Source: Bacteroidetes bacterium UBA1952 (GTDB lineage: Bacteria; Bacteroidota; Bacteroidia; Chitinophagales; Chitinophagaceae). From it: a DNA stretch of 6,778 nt. Under the pieces are notes generated by a model. The model had not been told where the DNA came from and made no database searches. It saw nothing but the letters and a program-made list of their open reading frames with translations. Position 1 is the stretch's first letter. Each line of letters starts with the position of its first letter. Position numbers and translations under genes: made by a program. Location of the stretch: positions 1-6,778 of the forward strand of contig DDEO01000039.1 in assembly GCA_002336725.1 (NCBI GenBank), read 5' to 3'. Positions 1 through 6,474 of this stretch are shown in pieces.

Positions 1-1
1 C

Positions 2-52
2 AGCGAAGCCTCCAACAGCGAAGCCGCTACTCCGGCACCTGTTCCTTATTAA
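2..52 (+). CDS. Possible 3' tail of a convergent plus-strand gene (partial)
   Basis: Reading from base 2 in this frame gives SEASNSEAATPAPVPY followed by TAA at 50-52. The Ser/Glu/Ala/Pro-rich composition is typical of a disordered protein C-terminus. A 10-base direct repeat (CAGCGAAGCC at 1-10 and 16-25, period 15) translates as a 5-residue repeat in this frame, which suits coding DNA. If real, the gene converges on the lptC-like gene and the two 3' ends overlap by 26 bases. Only 16 codons are visible, so the gene cannot be identified. The stretch could instead be the spacer after lptC. Tentative. Confidence 0.35.
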   Translation, partial: SEASNSEAATPAPVPY

Positions 53-584
53 CCCTTACAGCGCCTCGCAGCTCTACAATCCGGTAATTCGAAAAACTCT
101 GATCGGCTTCCAGTCCTTTTCCGGAAAGTGTCTGCGTCCGGGTATTGATTTGCACCGGTTTTTCTGTGAAAAATTTCTTCTCTGCCTGACTCCAGATCAA
201 TTCCTCTGTTTGTAGTTCTTCGCCTTTCTCGTTTTTCACCCGAACGCTATCGCGCAAAAGCACATTTCCCTTCGTTTCATACCAACGGGCATAGCGTGCA
301 TCCACCGTCGTCTTCGGTGCGCCGGCACTGTCGTATATCAGAATGCGAACGCCGCCCTGCGCATCGGTGTAGGGTGGTCGCGCTTTTTCCATACGCACAA
401 ATTCTGCCGCATGAAGCTGCGCCTCTACCCTGCCCCCACTACTATAGATGATGGTAACGTCTTTGGCGCGTTCTTCCCGCCCAAAACCTTTATCGGAAAG
501 GGCCTCTATCTCCTGCATATTATTGCGGCAAGCAGATAGCAGCAGCAATACCGGCAGCAATAACCGGAAACCATCTCTAATCAT
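27..584 (-). CDS. lptC: LptC-like LPS export lipoprotein
   Basis: A 185-residue predicted lipoprotein. A short basic N-terminus and Leu-rich segment lead to a lipobox L-S-A-C with the acceptor Cys at about residue 19. The rest has alternating short beta segments of the LptC/OstA jelly-roll kind, for example the stretches around TTVDARYARWYETKGNVLL and LSGKGLEADQSF, where 'transformed' and 'untransformed' layers recur. In the known family LptC passes LPS from the LptBFG transporter to periplasmic LptA; Bacteroidota versions are often lipid-anchored, as here. The ATG at 584 lies inside the end of the upstream barrel gene (8-base overlap), indicating translational coupling. Family assignment rests on pattern and position; a diverged OstA-like protein is the alternative. 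Confidence 0.8.
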   Translation of the reverse strand: MIRDGFRLLLPVLLLLSACRNNMQEIEALSDKGFGREERAKDVTIIYSSGGRVEAQLHAAEFVRMEKARPPYTDAQGGVRILIYDSAGAPKTTVDARYARWYETKGNVLLRDSVRVKNEKGEELQTEELIWSQAEKKFFTEKPVQINTRTQTLSGKGLEADQSFSNYRIVELRGAVRVNKEQVPE

Positions 585-1872
585 AACGACGCTTCACAAA
601 CCAGCGATCGTTTAGCGAGATGCCCACCAGAAAACGGGTAAAGTTTTCTTTCAGCGAAAACGAAGCCGCCGAAGTGCGGCGACCCACCTCAACGGCCAGA
701 TGCACCCGGTCGGTCGTCCGGCGGAAGGGCAGGCTCAGTCCGGCTGTCCCCATAAAAGTAGCAGGCTGCGCACCGCCCACGAAATAAGGATCGGTGCCGT
801 ACATAAAGCCCAGCCGGTAGGTAACGCGTTGCAGGTATTTGGCCGTTACGGTATTGAGCGGCGTGTATTCGGCCCCTACGGCAATTTTCCAGCTCTGATC
901 GGCCAGCGAATCCCGCACGCCCAGAACGCTGTAATCTTTCCAGCGCGTAGAAGAGAAATCAGCCATCACCGCCCACTGATTGCCATAGAAGAGTTGTGCG
1001 CCGGCCGTATAACTCATGGGCAGCGTCATGGAGCCGGTGGCACCGGGGCGGAAAAGAGCCGTGTCGCGGATAAGCCCGGTGGCGGCAGAAGTGCGGAAGG
1101 AAGTCCAGAGTTCGCTGGTTTCGGCCTTCAGGGATTGTTTCAGCGTGGCCGTTGCGCCGAGGCGGATGCCCAGCAATCCTTTGAGCTGCGTGGTGTATTG
1201 CGCCCCGAGTTTATAGGTCAGGCCGCCCACCGAGAGCCGCCTGTCAAACTCTGCACCGAAGGTGTGTGCCGAATCGGTTTCCGGAAAAAAGCGGTTTCGG
1301 AACGTGTTGAAAGTGCCGAAGGTATAGCCCAGATTGAAGCCCACCCGAAAGCCTTTATAGCCGCCGCCCGCGCCCAGAAACGCCTGATTCAGCCCGCCGG
1401 TGCCGATGTATTCATTTACCGCAAGGCCCATTCCGGAATAATTACCCGTATCCACCAGATGGTAGTAGGTGCGGCTCTCCGGTTGCAGCCCCAGGGCGAT
1501 GCCCACGCCTTTGGCCACCGGGAAGGCCAGGCGCAGATAGCTCAGCGTGGCCGTGCCGGTCTGGTAATTGCGCGTTCCGGAAACCACACTCCGGCGGCTG
1601 CCCATCGCGCCCAGTTCATAGGTCGTCAGGCTCAGGCCGCCGTAAGATGCCGGGTTGTCGGTGTTGATGGAAAAAGGCTGGCTCACCGCTGCCGATGCGC
1701 CGCCCGCGCCCCGCTGTGCGGCGGATGTACCCGAAAAAACCTCCCCGATGCCATAGCGGCTGTAGGGCATATTTTCCTGTGTGGACAAAACCTGTGCTTG
1801 TGCCAGAACGGGCGCGGCAGTCAGCAGCAGGGCAATTCCGGAATACTTATTAAAGGAAGAGGTAAGGCGCAT
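577..1872 (-). CDS. Outer-membrane beta-barrel protein (OmpP1/FadL-like)
   Basis: A 431-residue exported protein. Residues about 1-26 form a signal peptide with a hydrophobic core (GIALLLTAAPVLA) and a likely cleavage after AQA. The early mature part carries a Tyr-Ser-Arg-Tyr-Gly-Ile-Gly motif and then NTDNPASYGGL, a pattern common near the N-terminus of FadL-like and other Bacteroidota barrels. Alternating aromatic and glycine-rich strands follow to the C-terminus, with many YTxG / LGxxY segments. No substrate can be inferred. It overlaps coaX by 23 bases at its 5' end and lptC by 8 at its 3' end, so it is within the same operon and may act in envelope biogenesis. Four of the 12 TTCCGGAA palindromes in the window lie in this gene. 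A PorV-like or entirely uncharacterised barrel family is equally possible. Confidence 0.8.
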   Translation of the reverse strand: MRLTSSFNKYSGIALLLTAAPVLAQAQVLSTQENMPYSRYGIGEVFSGTSAAQRGAGGASAAVSQPFSINTDNPASYGGLSLTTYELGAMGSRRSVVSGTRNYQTGTATLSYLRLAFPVAKGVGIALGLQPESRTYYHLVDTGNYSGMGLAVNEYIGTGGLNQAFLGAGGGYKGFRVGFNLGYTFGTFNTFRNRFFPETDSAHTFGAEFDRRLSVGGLTYKLGAQYTTQLKGLLGIRLGATATLKQSLKAETSELWTSFRTSAATGLIRDTALFRPGATGSMTLPMSYTAGAQLFYGNQWAVMADFSSTRWKDYSVLGVRDSLADQSWKIAVGAEYTPLNTVTAKYLQRVTYRLGFMYGTDPYFVGGAQPATFMGTAGLSLPFRRTTDRVHLAVEVGRRTSAASFSLKENFTRFLVGISLNDRWFVKRRYD

Positions 1873-2611
1873 TATGGCGGAGAATTCGGTGAAGCCCTTT
1901 CATCACTAAAAAAGGGTCGGCAAATATCCGGCTTTTCAAATGCGGGAGCAGCAACTCTGCGTCGCCACCGGTTAAAACAGCGTTAAACCCACCCGGAAAC
2001 TGCGCCTCATAACGCGCCAGCATACCGTCAATTTCCGCCGCCGCGCCGATAAGAGCGCCACTGCTCATCGAAGACTCGGTGTCGTAGCCCAGCAGCGAAA
2101 CCTGCGCCGGCAGCGTTACCTGCGGCAGCCGGGCCGTAAAATGGTGCATCGCACGCAGCCGCATATTCACTCCCGGACTAATGCCCCCGCCCCGGAATGC
2201 ATTGTTTGCCGTAACAAAATTGTAGGTGATGCAGGTGCCCGCGCTGATGGCCAGGCAGTTGCTTCCCGGAAACCGCATGGCCATGCCCACGGCCAGCGCA
2301 AAGCGGTCGGGGCCGAGCGTCTCGGCAGAGCGGTAGGCGTTGATGATGGGAGAAGCCGTGTTGGACTGCAACACCAGCACTTTGATACGCAACTCTTGCA
2401 GCAGCGCCCGTATGGCATCCGTACTTTCCCGAACGGAACACAGAATGGCACCCCGGATTTTGCCGTGTGCAAAGAGATTCTGGATAAAATGCTCGTTGGG
2501 GAGATCGCTTTCCGAAACATCGAAAAGCAAGGGTTTTTCGGCGTTATCATCGGCATAAAGGGCCGATTTTACGAAGGTATTTCCGGCATCAATACACAGG
2601 AAGTTGGGCAT
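1850..2611 (-). CDS. coaX: Type III pantothenate kinase
   Basis: A 253-residue cytosolic kinase that phosphorylates pantothenate, the first step of coenzyme A synthesis. Family motifs appear in order: the N-terminal phosphate-binding IDAGNTFVK (Asp8), GPDRFALAVG with the presumed catalytic Asp102, SAGTCITYN at about 123-131, GGGISPG at 141-147, and LTGGDA near 214-219. Length is normal for type III enzymes. In the third motif many family members have Asp where this protein has Ser123, and Asp where it has Asn131. The start ATG at 2611 places the DAGNT motif at the usual distance from the N-terminus. It follows the LON-domain gene by 51 bases, and its end overlaps the barrel gene by 23. A neighbouring barrel and lptC fit a Bacteroidota arrangement. 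Confidence 0.93.
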   Translation of the reverse strand: MPNFLCIDAGNTFVKSALYADDNAEKPLLFDVSESDLPNEHFIQNLFAHGKIRGAILCSVRESTDAIRALLQELRIKVLVLQSNTASPIINAYRSAETLGPDRFALAVGMAMRFPGSNCLAISAGTCITYNFVTANNAFRGGGISPGVNMRLRAMHHFTARLPQVTLPAQVSLLGYDTESSMSSGALIGAAAEIDGMLARYEAQFPGGFNAVLTGGDAELLLPHLKSRIFADPFLVMKGLHRILRHNAPYLFL

Positions 2612-2662
2612 CAGTGGGGAGGATGGATTAGATGTTTGGATTCAGGCGTTTTTTAAAAAAAA

Positions 2663-3304
2663 TCAGATAAGACCATCCCAGCGCAGATCCCGGAAATGGC
2701 CATTGCGTTTTACGCGTTCTTTGAGTACTTCCAACTGGCTCACTACCGGGGCAATTTCCTTGAGGTGGCGACGCAGATATTCGAGGCGCTGCGTCTCGTC
2801 GAAGATACCCAACAGCTCGTATTCCTGATCATAGGAAAGACCCACCAGATGCGCGATATCATAGGAAGAGAATTGCTCGGTGCGGCGGGGCATTTTCTCC
2901 TCCACCTGCATCAGGGAATAGAGGCGTTTCACTTCGCCAAAGATGATCTCCCCGATGCGGCTTTCGGATTGCCGCAGGGTATTTTCCGGATAGTTTACGA
3001 TGGCACCGCTATAGCCTTTTTCCGGAATTTCCCGCACAATTGTCAGGATGTCAAAGATGCGCACACCCTCGGTGCGGATGTCGAGCTGCCCGTCGGGATA
3101 TTCTTTAACCACTTCGTTGATTTTCACCAGCGTGCCGCGCTCCAGCGGCTGGCTGCCACGGGCTGCCGGGATGCCAAAGGGTTTGTCTTCGTTCAGGCAA
3201 TCGCGCACCAGTTGCTTGTATCGCGGCTCAAAGATGTGAAGGTTCAGCGGCTCGCCCGGATACAGGACGATTTGGAGGGGAAAAATGGGTATAAAATTGG
3301 TCAT
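2663..3304 (-). CDS. LON peptidase substrate-binding domain protein
   Basis: A 213-residue soluble protein consisting essentially of the N-terminal substrate-binding domain of Lon protease. It opens with IPIFPLQIVLYPGEPLNLHIFEPRY, the hallmark of this domain (FPL...PG...L.IFEPRY). DGQLDIRTEGVRIFDI follows at about residues 71-86, then a helical C-terminal part rich in charged residues. It has neither the AAA+ module nor the Ser-Lys protease domain, so it cannot be a Lon protease itself; stand-alone versions are common and their role is poorly defined. The start codon overlaps the stop of the upstream ligase gene as ATGA (3301-3304), so translation is probably coupled. A T8A6 run follows the stop, without a clear GC-rich terminator hairpin, so read-through into coaX is likely. 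Confidence 0.9.
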   Translation of the reverse strand: MTNFIPIFPLQIVLYPGEPLNLHIFEPRYKQLVRDCLNEDKPFGIPAARGSQPLERGTLVKINEVVKEYPDGQLDIRTEGVRIFDILTIVREIPEKGYSGAIVNYPENTLRQSESRIGEIIFGEVKRLYSLMQVEEKMPRRTEQFSSYDIAHLVGLSYDQEYELLGIFDETQRLEYLRRHLKEIAPVVSQLEVLKERVKRNGHFRDLRWDGLI

Positions 3305-4539
3305 TTCCGGAGGGATACAGGAAGAGATGTCGGGGGATTCAGGTTGCGAAACCAGTAAAGAAAAAACAAAAATACCGCCATTCCGTATTGCACTTCAAAG
3401 GCAGGATCTACAAACAACAACACGCTCACCAACATCCAGATGCCCACATTATAAAAACGATGTGGGCGACGCAGGGCCGTTGCCGGAACCGACAGCCACC
3501 ACAACAGCAGCGCCAGCGTTGCCGGAATGCCTACCGCCACGCCGGAGGCCAGAAACTGATTGTGGGGTACGAGCCGGTTTTCGGGCGCAATTTCCGGAAA
3601 TAAACGCACATAACCTTCCGTCATAGCAGCCTCTACACCGCCCGCGCCGTAGCCCACCACCGGCGACTGCCCGATTTGGGCCAGCGCCACCCGATAGGAA
3701 TAGACGCGCCCCGGATCGCTGTAATGCGCCGATATACGCCCGCTGCGATATTCCATCATGCTCCAGCGCATATAGCCTACCCGCGCCCGGAAAGTGGGCA
3801 ACGCCACCCAGGCCAGCGCCAGCAGCGCCGCCATGCCGCCAATCATCAGCCCGACACGCGCAAAACGCCGCCGGAGGAGCGCCCGAACGAGCAGCAACAC
3901 ACCGGCTCCATAAAGCATCACCAACCCCGTCTTGGCCGCCAGAATGTGGAGATAAATCACAAAAATAATTGCTGAAATGCCGGCTATCCAGCGGGCCACA
4001 CGCAGGAGCCACGACCATTGCGCAACAATCCAGAACACCGCAGCCGCCAGAAAGGCGCTAAAGCAGATATGACAATCGTAGGCCGGAGTGCGGAAGGTGA
4101 AGGAACGCCCATATCGCTCAGCAATCGCTGCCGCATCCCGCACAAAAAAAGACAGGCTGAACCCAATGCCCGACAGCAACAACAGACATACGCCCGACAT
4201 TAAAACGCTGTTTTGCCTGCGGGATAGCGACAGCGGATAGGCCATCGCCAGCGGCAGAAGCAAGATGGGCAGCTTCACCTGCACCCGCTCGCCCCACTCG
4301 CCTTTGTCCTGGCTCCAGAAAAAAGAAACCGCGTACACCGCCACCCACAACACCCCGAACAACCAGCCCTTATGGCGCAGCCAATCGCGCGGCGAAGTAC
4401 CCCGAAGGGCATTCAGGCCCAGCAACAAAGTGGCTATCGAGAGGATTGCCCGTGCGCCCAGAAAGCCCGCCACGAAGGCAAACGTCAGCACAAGGGCGGC
4501 GTTCTCGCGCGAGGGAATCAGGGTTTTTGCTTTTGTCAA
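3301..4539 (-). CDS. O-antigen ligase/polymerase-like membrane protein (Wzy_C)
   Basis: About 412 residues from the proposed TTG, with roughly ten or more hydrophobic segments spread over the chain. A large loop after about residue 250 carries an Arg-Ser-Gly-Arg / SDPGRVYSYR stretch, VGYGAGG at about 295 and HNQFL at about 326. The G-x-G-x-G...HN.FL arrangement is that of the WaaL/Wzy_C superfamily, inner-membrane enzymes that join or polymerise undecaprenyl-linked sugars, here plausibly O-antigen. Ligase and polymerase cannot be told apart by eye. The frame stays open upstream to 4887, but that part runs antisense through meaB and reads as low-quality Arg/Pro-rich sequence, so it is excluded. 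No ATG exists downstream of that overlap before the first membrane segment; TTG at 4539 gives MTKAKTLIPSREN, with CTG 4521 as an alternative. First gene of the minus operon. Confidence 0.85.
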   Translation of the reverse strand: MTKAKTLIPSRENAALVLTFAFVAGFLGARAILSIATLLLGLNALRGTSPRDWLRHKGWLFGVLWVAVYAVSFFWSQDKGEWGERVQVKLPILLLPLAMAYPLSLSRRQNSVLMSGVCLLLLSGIGFSLSFFVRDAAAIAERYGRSFTFRTPAYDCHICFSAFLAAAVFWIVAQWSWLLRVARWIAGISAIIFVIYLHILAAKTGLVMLYGAGVLLLVRALLRRRFARVGLMIGGMAALLALAWVALPTFRARVGYMRWSMMEYRSGRISAHYSDPGRVYSYRVALAQIGQSPVVGYGAGGVEAAMTEGYVRLFPEIAPENRLVPHNQFLASGVAVGIPATLALLLWWLSVPATALRRPHRFYNVGIWMLVSVLLFVDPAFEVQYGMAVFLFFLYWFRNLNPPTSLPVSLRK

Positions 4540-4579
4540 AACTTCCGGGTATTTCTTTGCGGGAATTGTAACGGTAAAT
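4540..4579. promoter_or_regulatory. Divergent intergenic region, ligase operon / meaB
   Basis: About 40 bases separate the meaB ATG from the proposed ligase start, so the promoters for both directions must lie here or inside the genes. On the plus strand TTTCTTTG at 4552-4559 resembles the Bacteroidota -7 element TAnnTTTG with one mismatch, and a TTTG lies at 4532-4535. The 16-base spacing between them is shorter than I would expect, and the match is weak. No convincing matching pair was seen for the minus operon. Confidence 0.25.
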
Positions 4580-5533
4580 ATGCAGCATTTCTTACCACAG
4601 GAGCCAAAAAATCTTCTCTCCGGCATTCGCAGCGGCGACTTCCGCAGCCTGGCACGGGCCATCACGCAGGTAGAAAACAACCTTCCCGGAACCGGCACGC
4701 TGCTCGCTGCCCTGCAAAACACGACGCGCACCAATGTAGTGGGCATCACCGGCCCGCCGGGTGCGGGAAAAAGCACTTTGGTGAATGCCCTCGTCGGCCA
4801 TTGGCTGGCGGCGGGCCTCCAGATTGCGGTATTGGCCGTAGATCCGAGTTCGCCGTTCAACCTCGGCGCCCTGCTGGGCGACCGCATCCGGCTGGCTGGT
4901 TTTTATACCCATCCGCGTGTTTTTATCCGCTCGCTGGCCAGTCGGGGTTCGCTCGGCGGGTTGCATCCGGCCATCATGCAGATAACCGACCTGATCCGCG
5001 AAGCGCCCTTCGACCTGATACTGGTAGAAACGGTGGGCGTAGGACAGAGCGAGATAGAAATTGCCGGGCTGGCCGACTGCACGGTGGTAACGCTGGTGCC
5101 CGAAGCCGGCGACGAGGTGCAGGCCATGAAGGCCGGACTGATGGAGATAGCCGATATTTTTGTAATCAATAAAGGCGACCGACCGGAAGCCGACGCGATG
5201 GTGCGCCGCATTCGCACGATGGCGCACGAACGCGCCCGCGACGGCGTAGAAGCGCCGGTTTTTAAAACCATTGCCACGCAAAACAGCGGTATAGAAGCCC
5301 TGGCGACCGCAATAAAGAAGGCACTTTCCGGAAAAACCGGCAGAAATGAGCGGCAGGAACTCCTGCGCACCGACAAGGTCTTGCGCCTCGCCATCGATAT
5401 GTTGCTTCAGGACATCTCCCGCAAAGACCTGACAGACGACCTCCGGCAGGCAGAAATTTCCGGAAATCTGAACGTGTATCAGGCGGCAGCGGATTTAAAA
5501 GAAAAACTTCTGAGCAGGAAGTCATCCGGGTAA
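4580..5533 (+). CDS. meaB: Methylmalonyl-CoA mutase-associated GTPase MeaB
   Basis: A 317-residue SIMIBI-class G protein, known as a chaperone that gates cobalamin loading and protects methylmalonyl-CoA mutase; formerly called ArgK. The motifs are complete: P-loop GPPGAGKST at about 57-65, VDPSSPF near 87-93, GDRIR at about 99-103, the G3 segment ETVGVGQSE near 149-157, and the base-specificity motif NKGD near 196-199. The C-terminus is the helical region that forms the dimer arm in the family. ATG 4580 gives the family's normal length; upstream codons in the same frame overlap the ligase gene and look non-coding. No mutase subunit is visible, so its client must be encoded elsewhere. It starts a rightward block and is read divergently from the ligase operon. 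Confidence 0.95.
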   Translation: MQHFLPQEPKNLLSGIRSGDFRSLARAITQVENNLPGTGTLLAALQNTTRTNVVGITGPPGAGKSTLVNALVGHWLAAGLQIAVLAVDPSSPFNLGALLGDRIRLAGFYTHPRVFIRSLASRGSLGGLHPAIMQITDLIREAPFDLILVETVGVGQSEIEIAGLADCTVVTLVPEAGDEVQAMKAGLMEIADIFVINKGDRPEADAMVRRIRTMAHERARDGVEAPVFKTIATQNSGIEALATAIKKALSGKTGRNERQELLRTDKVLRLAIDMLLQDISRKDLTDDLRQAEISGNLNVYQAAADLKEKLLSRKSSG

Positions 5534-5562
5534 TCCCAATTGCTCGCGGGCGGGTCTGGTCT

Positions 5563-5594
5563 GGTTTTTTCACGCGCTTCGGGGGCAAAAAACC
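5563..5594 (+). other. Weak inverted repeat between meaB and the DUF202 gene
   Basis: GGTTTTTT (5563-5570) is the reverse complement of AAAAAACC (5587-5594), with a 16-base GC-rich spacer containing CTTCGG. It lies in the 71-base gap after meaB. The stem is A/T-rich and the T run is on the 5' arm, so it is not a standard terminator for the plus strand. It could mark a weak transcriptional boundary or be chance. Confidence 0.25.
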
Positions 5595-5604
5595 CATAGC
5601 GCAC

Positions 5605-5991
5605 ATGAAAGAACCGGCAAAGAAAACAACGAATATCTCCGATCAGCTTGCTGCCGAACGCACCTTCCTGGCCTGGGTGCGGACGGGCATTGCGCTGATG
5701 GGTTTTGGATTTGTGATCGTCAAGTTTGCGCTTTTCGTGCAGCAGGTTTCGCACGCGCTGGGCAATATACAAGTGCGTCCGGGCAAAGGCTATTCGGCCA
5801 TCGTAGGCGTTATCATGGTGGCGCTTGGCGCGGTGATGACCACGCTGGCCTACTTCCGCTTTCGCAACATCTCCCGGCAGATTGAAGCGGAGTCGTTTTA
5901 TCCTTCGCGCTGGCTCTCGGCTTTGCTCACCCTGAGTATTGTTATCGGTGCGCTGCTGCTGGTGTTTTATCTGCTACCCAGCATCCGGTAG
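5605..5991 (+). CDS. DUF202 family membrane protein
   Basis: A 128-residue inner-membrane protein. The diagnostic segment LAAERTFLAWVRTGIALMGFG (about residues 15-35) matches the DUF202/YidH signature AxERTFLAWxRTxxAL. Three hydrophobic helices are visible, at roughly 24-46, 63-85 and 103-124, with a short cytoplasmic N-terminus rich in Lys. Length is typical. The family's role is unknown in most bacteria; eukaryotic relatives are C-terminal parts of the vacuolar VTC complex, which is only a distant hint. It lies 71 bases after meaB and 39 before a lipoprotein gene on the same strand, so co-transcription is possible but not shown. Confidence 0.9.
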   Translation: MKEPAKKTTNISDQLAAERTFLAWVRTGIALMGFGFVIVKFALFVQQVSHALGNIQVRPGKGYSAIVGVIMVALGAVMTTLAYFRFRNISRQIEAESFYPSRWLSALLTLSIVIGALLLVFYLLPSIR

Positions 5992-6014
5992 CGGCGGCGG
6001 CTGCTCCATCAAGG

Positions 6015-6030
6015 AAATTTCCGGAAATTT
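6015..6030. promoter_or_regulatory. Perfect 16-bp palindrome abutting the lipoprotein start
   Basis: AAATTTCCGGAAATTT is its own reverse complement over all 16 bases and ends directly before the ATG at 6031. It contains the TTCCGGAA core that recurs through the window, here with the longest symmetric flanks of any copy. Position between two genes would suit an operator, but the same core also lies inside many genes, so it may only be one more copy of the iterated motif. Confidence 0.4.
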
Positions 6031-6390
6031 ATGCCCTTATTTATGCGTTCTATTCTCCTCTCCGCCGCCGTCGTTGGCCTCTTCCTCACTGCCTGCCACC
6101 GCAAGGTCGCACCGGTTTCCGGAATTTCTTCCTGCCTGAAAAAGAGCATCGCTGACTGGCAGGCACAAGGCCATTGCAACGATCCTTTTGTGGAAGAATA
6201 TAGCTTTCAGGGCAAAAAGGTTTTTGTGTTGCGCCACGGCACCTGCGGCGCGGATATGACCGATGATGTGCTGGATGAAAACTGCCAATTGCTGGGCCGT
6301 CTCGGCGGCTTTGTGGGTAATACCAAAATCAACGGCGAAGATTTTTCCGGTGCACAGGGCGGGAAGGTTGTTTGGAAAGCCAGACCCTGA
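6031..6390 (+). CDS. Small cysteine-containing lipoprotein (DUF6970-like)
   Basis: A 119-residue predicted lipoprotein. A hydrophobic stretch (RSILLSAAVVGLFL) ends in the lipobox L-T-A-C with the acceptor Cys at about residue 22. If the second Met at 6043 is the true start, that Cys becomes residue 18; both are acceptable. The mature part has four more Cys (in SSCLKK, GHCND, GTCG and ENCQ). The pattern C...EEYSFQGKKVFVL...C...DENCQLLG..GGF resembles small Bacteroidota lipoproteins I associate with DUF6970, where a short beta-rich domain reads 'Y.f.gk.Vy.....C......v.DenC'. That link is from memory and not tested. The Cys residues may form disulphides in the periplasm. Function unknown. Confidence 0.8.
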   Translation: MPLFMRSILLSAAVVGLFLTACHRKVAPVSGISSCLKKSIADWQAQGHCNDPFVEEYSFQGKKVFVLRHGTCGADMTDDVLDENCQLLGRLGGFVGNTKINGEDFSGAQGGKVVWKARP

Positions 6391-6457
6391 AAATACATCC
6401 TTAATTTCCACGTGAATCTCGGATAAAACGCCCTTTACTTTAACAAATTTTCCGGAA
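6391..6457. other. AT-rich intergenic leader before the repeat region
   Basis: This stretch carries no gene that I can support. Composition drops sharply in GC compared with the upstream genes. It contains CACGTG within TTCCACGTGAA near 6408 and ends in a TTTCCGGAAA palindrome at 6449-6458, whose last A is the A of the ATG at 6458. A minus-10-like TACTTTAA at 6436-6443 is compatible with the Bacteroidota TAnnTTTG element only loosely. No terminator hairpin with a T tail was found after the lipoprotein gene. Confidence 0.4.
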
Positions 6458-6474
6458 ATGTTAAAGAAAAAGAC

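Noticed and set aside
700..1986. Long plus-strand open frame (428 codons) across the barrel gene
   Set aside because: It is antisense to the signal-peptide-bearing barrel gene and to the end of coaX, is rich in Arg/His/Gln/Gly with no recognisable domain, and arises from GC-rich codon use on the other strand.
2640..2662. Terminator between the LON-domain gene and coaX
   Set aside because: There is only a T8A6 tract with no GC stem, and the gap is just 51 bases within an otherwise overlapping operon.
4265..4579. Upstream extension of the meaB frame from ATG 4265
   Set aside because: It overlaps the ligase coding region on the other strand; the family length and N-terminus fit ATG 4580.
4540..4887. 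N-terminal extension of the ligase frame up to ATG 4887
   Set aside because: It runs antisense through the P-loop and switch region of meaB, and its Arg/Pro/Ser-rich translation has no membrane-protein character. The meaB motifs are unambiguous.
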